A stretch of 21,830 nt of DNA from DASXTS01 sp036505275 (GTDB taxonomy: Bacteria > Actinomycetota > Actinomycetes > Mycobacteriales > Pseudonocardiaceae): assembly GCA_036505275.1 (NCBI GenBank), contig DASXTS010000235.1, positions 1-21,830 of the forward strand. The letters are read 5' to 3'. The notes under the pieces were generated by a model. That model was not told where the DNA came from. It worked only from the letters and a program-made list of their open reading frames with translations, and ran no database searches. Position numbers and translations under genes: made by a program. The first letter of the stretch is position 1. Each line of letters begins with the position of its first letter. Below are positions 21,826-21,830 of this stretch, piece by piece.

Positions 21826-21830
21826 ATGCT
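21826..21830 (+). CDS. Possible start of a divergent gene (cut by the window edge)
   Basis: AAGGAG at 21811-21816 stands 9 bases ahead of an ATG at 21826. This is a good translation start facing away from thrS. Only five bases are visible, so nothing can be said about the product. Confidence 0.3.

Noticed and set aside
21696..21830. T-box riboswitch upstream of thrS
   Set aside because: The space between the likely promoter and the start is about 40 bases, and no T-box-like consensus or terminator/antiterminator pair is visible.

Overview
The window is GC-rich chromosomal DNA of an actinomycete. Gene content and order resemble the Pseudonocardiales/Mycobacteriales: many GTG starts, 4-base stop/start overlaps (GTGA, ATGA), and a conserved minus-strand block thrS, HIT hydrolase, pgsA, patA, pimA, Nudix protein, pdxS, pdxT, yebC, ruvC-ruvA-ruvB, yajC, secD, secF, apt. 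The genus cannot be fixed from sequence reading alone.

Layout from left to right. 1-114 is the 3' end of a plus-strand gene, possibly an HNH/DUF222-type nuclease, converging on apt. 147-7935 is a minus-strand housekeeping run: apt (purine salvage), secF, secD and yajC (Sec accessory complex), ruvB, ruvA and ruvC (Holliday-junction processing), yebC (translation/regulatory factor) and pdxT (glutaminase subunit of PLP synthase). 7936-11915 is an accessory interval that separates pdxT from its partner pdxS. It holds an AzlCD branched-chain amino-acid exporter with a divergent XRE-cupin regulator, a deletion scar joining the remains of an esterase gene and a LuxR-type regulator gene, and two tandem VapBC/FitAB-like toxin-antitoxin pairs. 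11916-12848 is pdxS. 13032-15167 is a divergent plus-strand EF-G-like GTPase (EF-G2). 15214-21695 is a minus-strand run: a membrane Nudix/LemA-like protein, pimA, patA and pgsA (phosphatidylinositol mannoside synthesis), a HIT-family (Ap4A phosphorylase-like) protein and thrS. A plus-strand gene may begin at 21826.

The most unusual part is 10560-11908. The first TA pair looks intact and begins with a large palindrome that overlaps a leaderless-type promoter. The second pair is a diverged duplicate: its antitoxin keeps the toxin-binding half but not the ribbon-helix-helix DNA-binding half, and its toxin lacks a segment of about 19 residues carrying one of the PIN-domain acidic residues. It could be decay, or a retained decoy/antidote module for the first toxin. 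A second notable observation is a near-identical promoter-like element upstream of both pdxS and thrS.

No tRNA, rRNA, CRISPR array, insertion sequence or recognisable riboswitch was seen.
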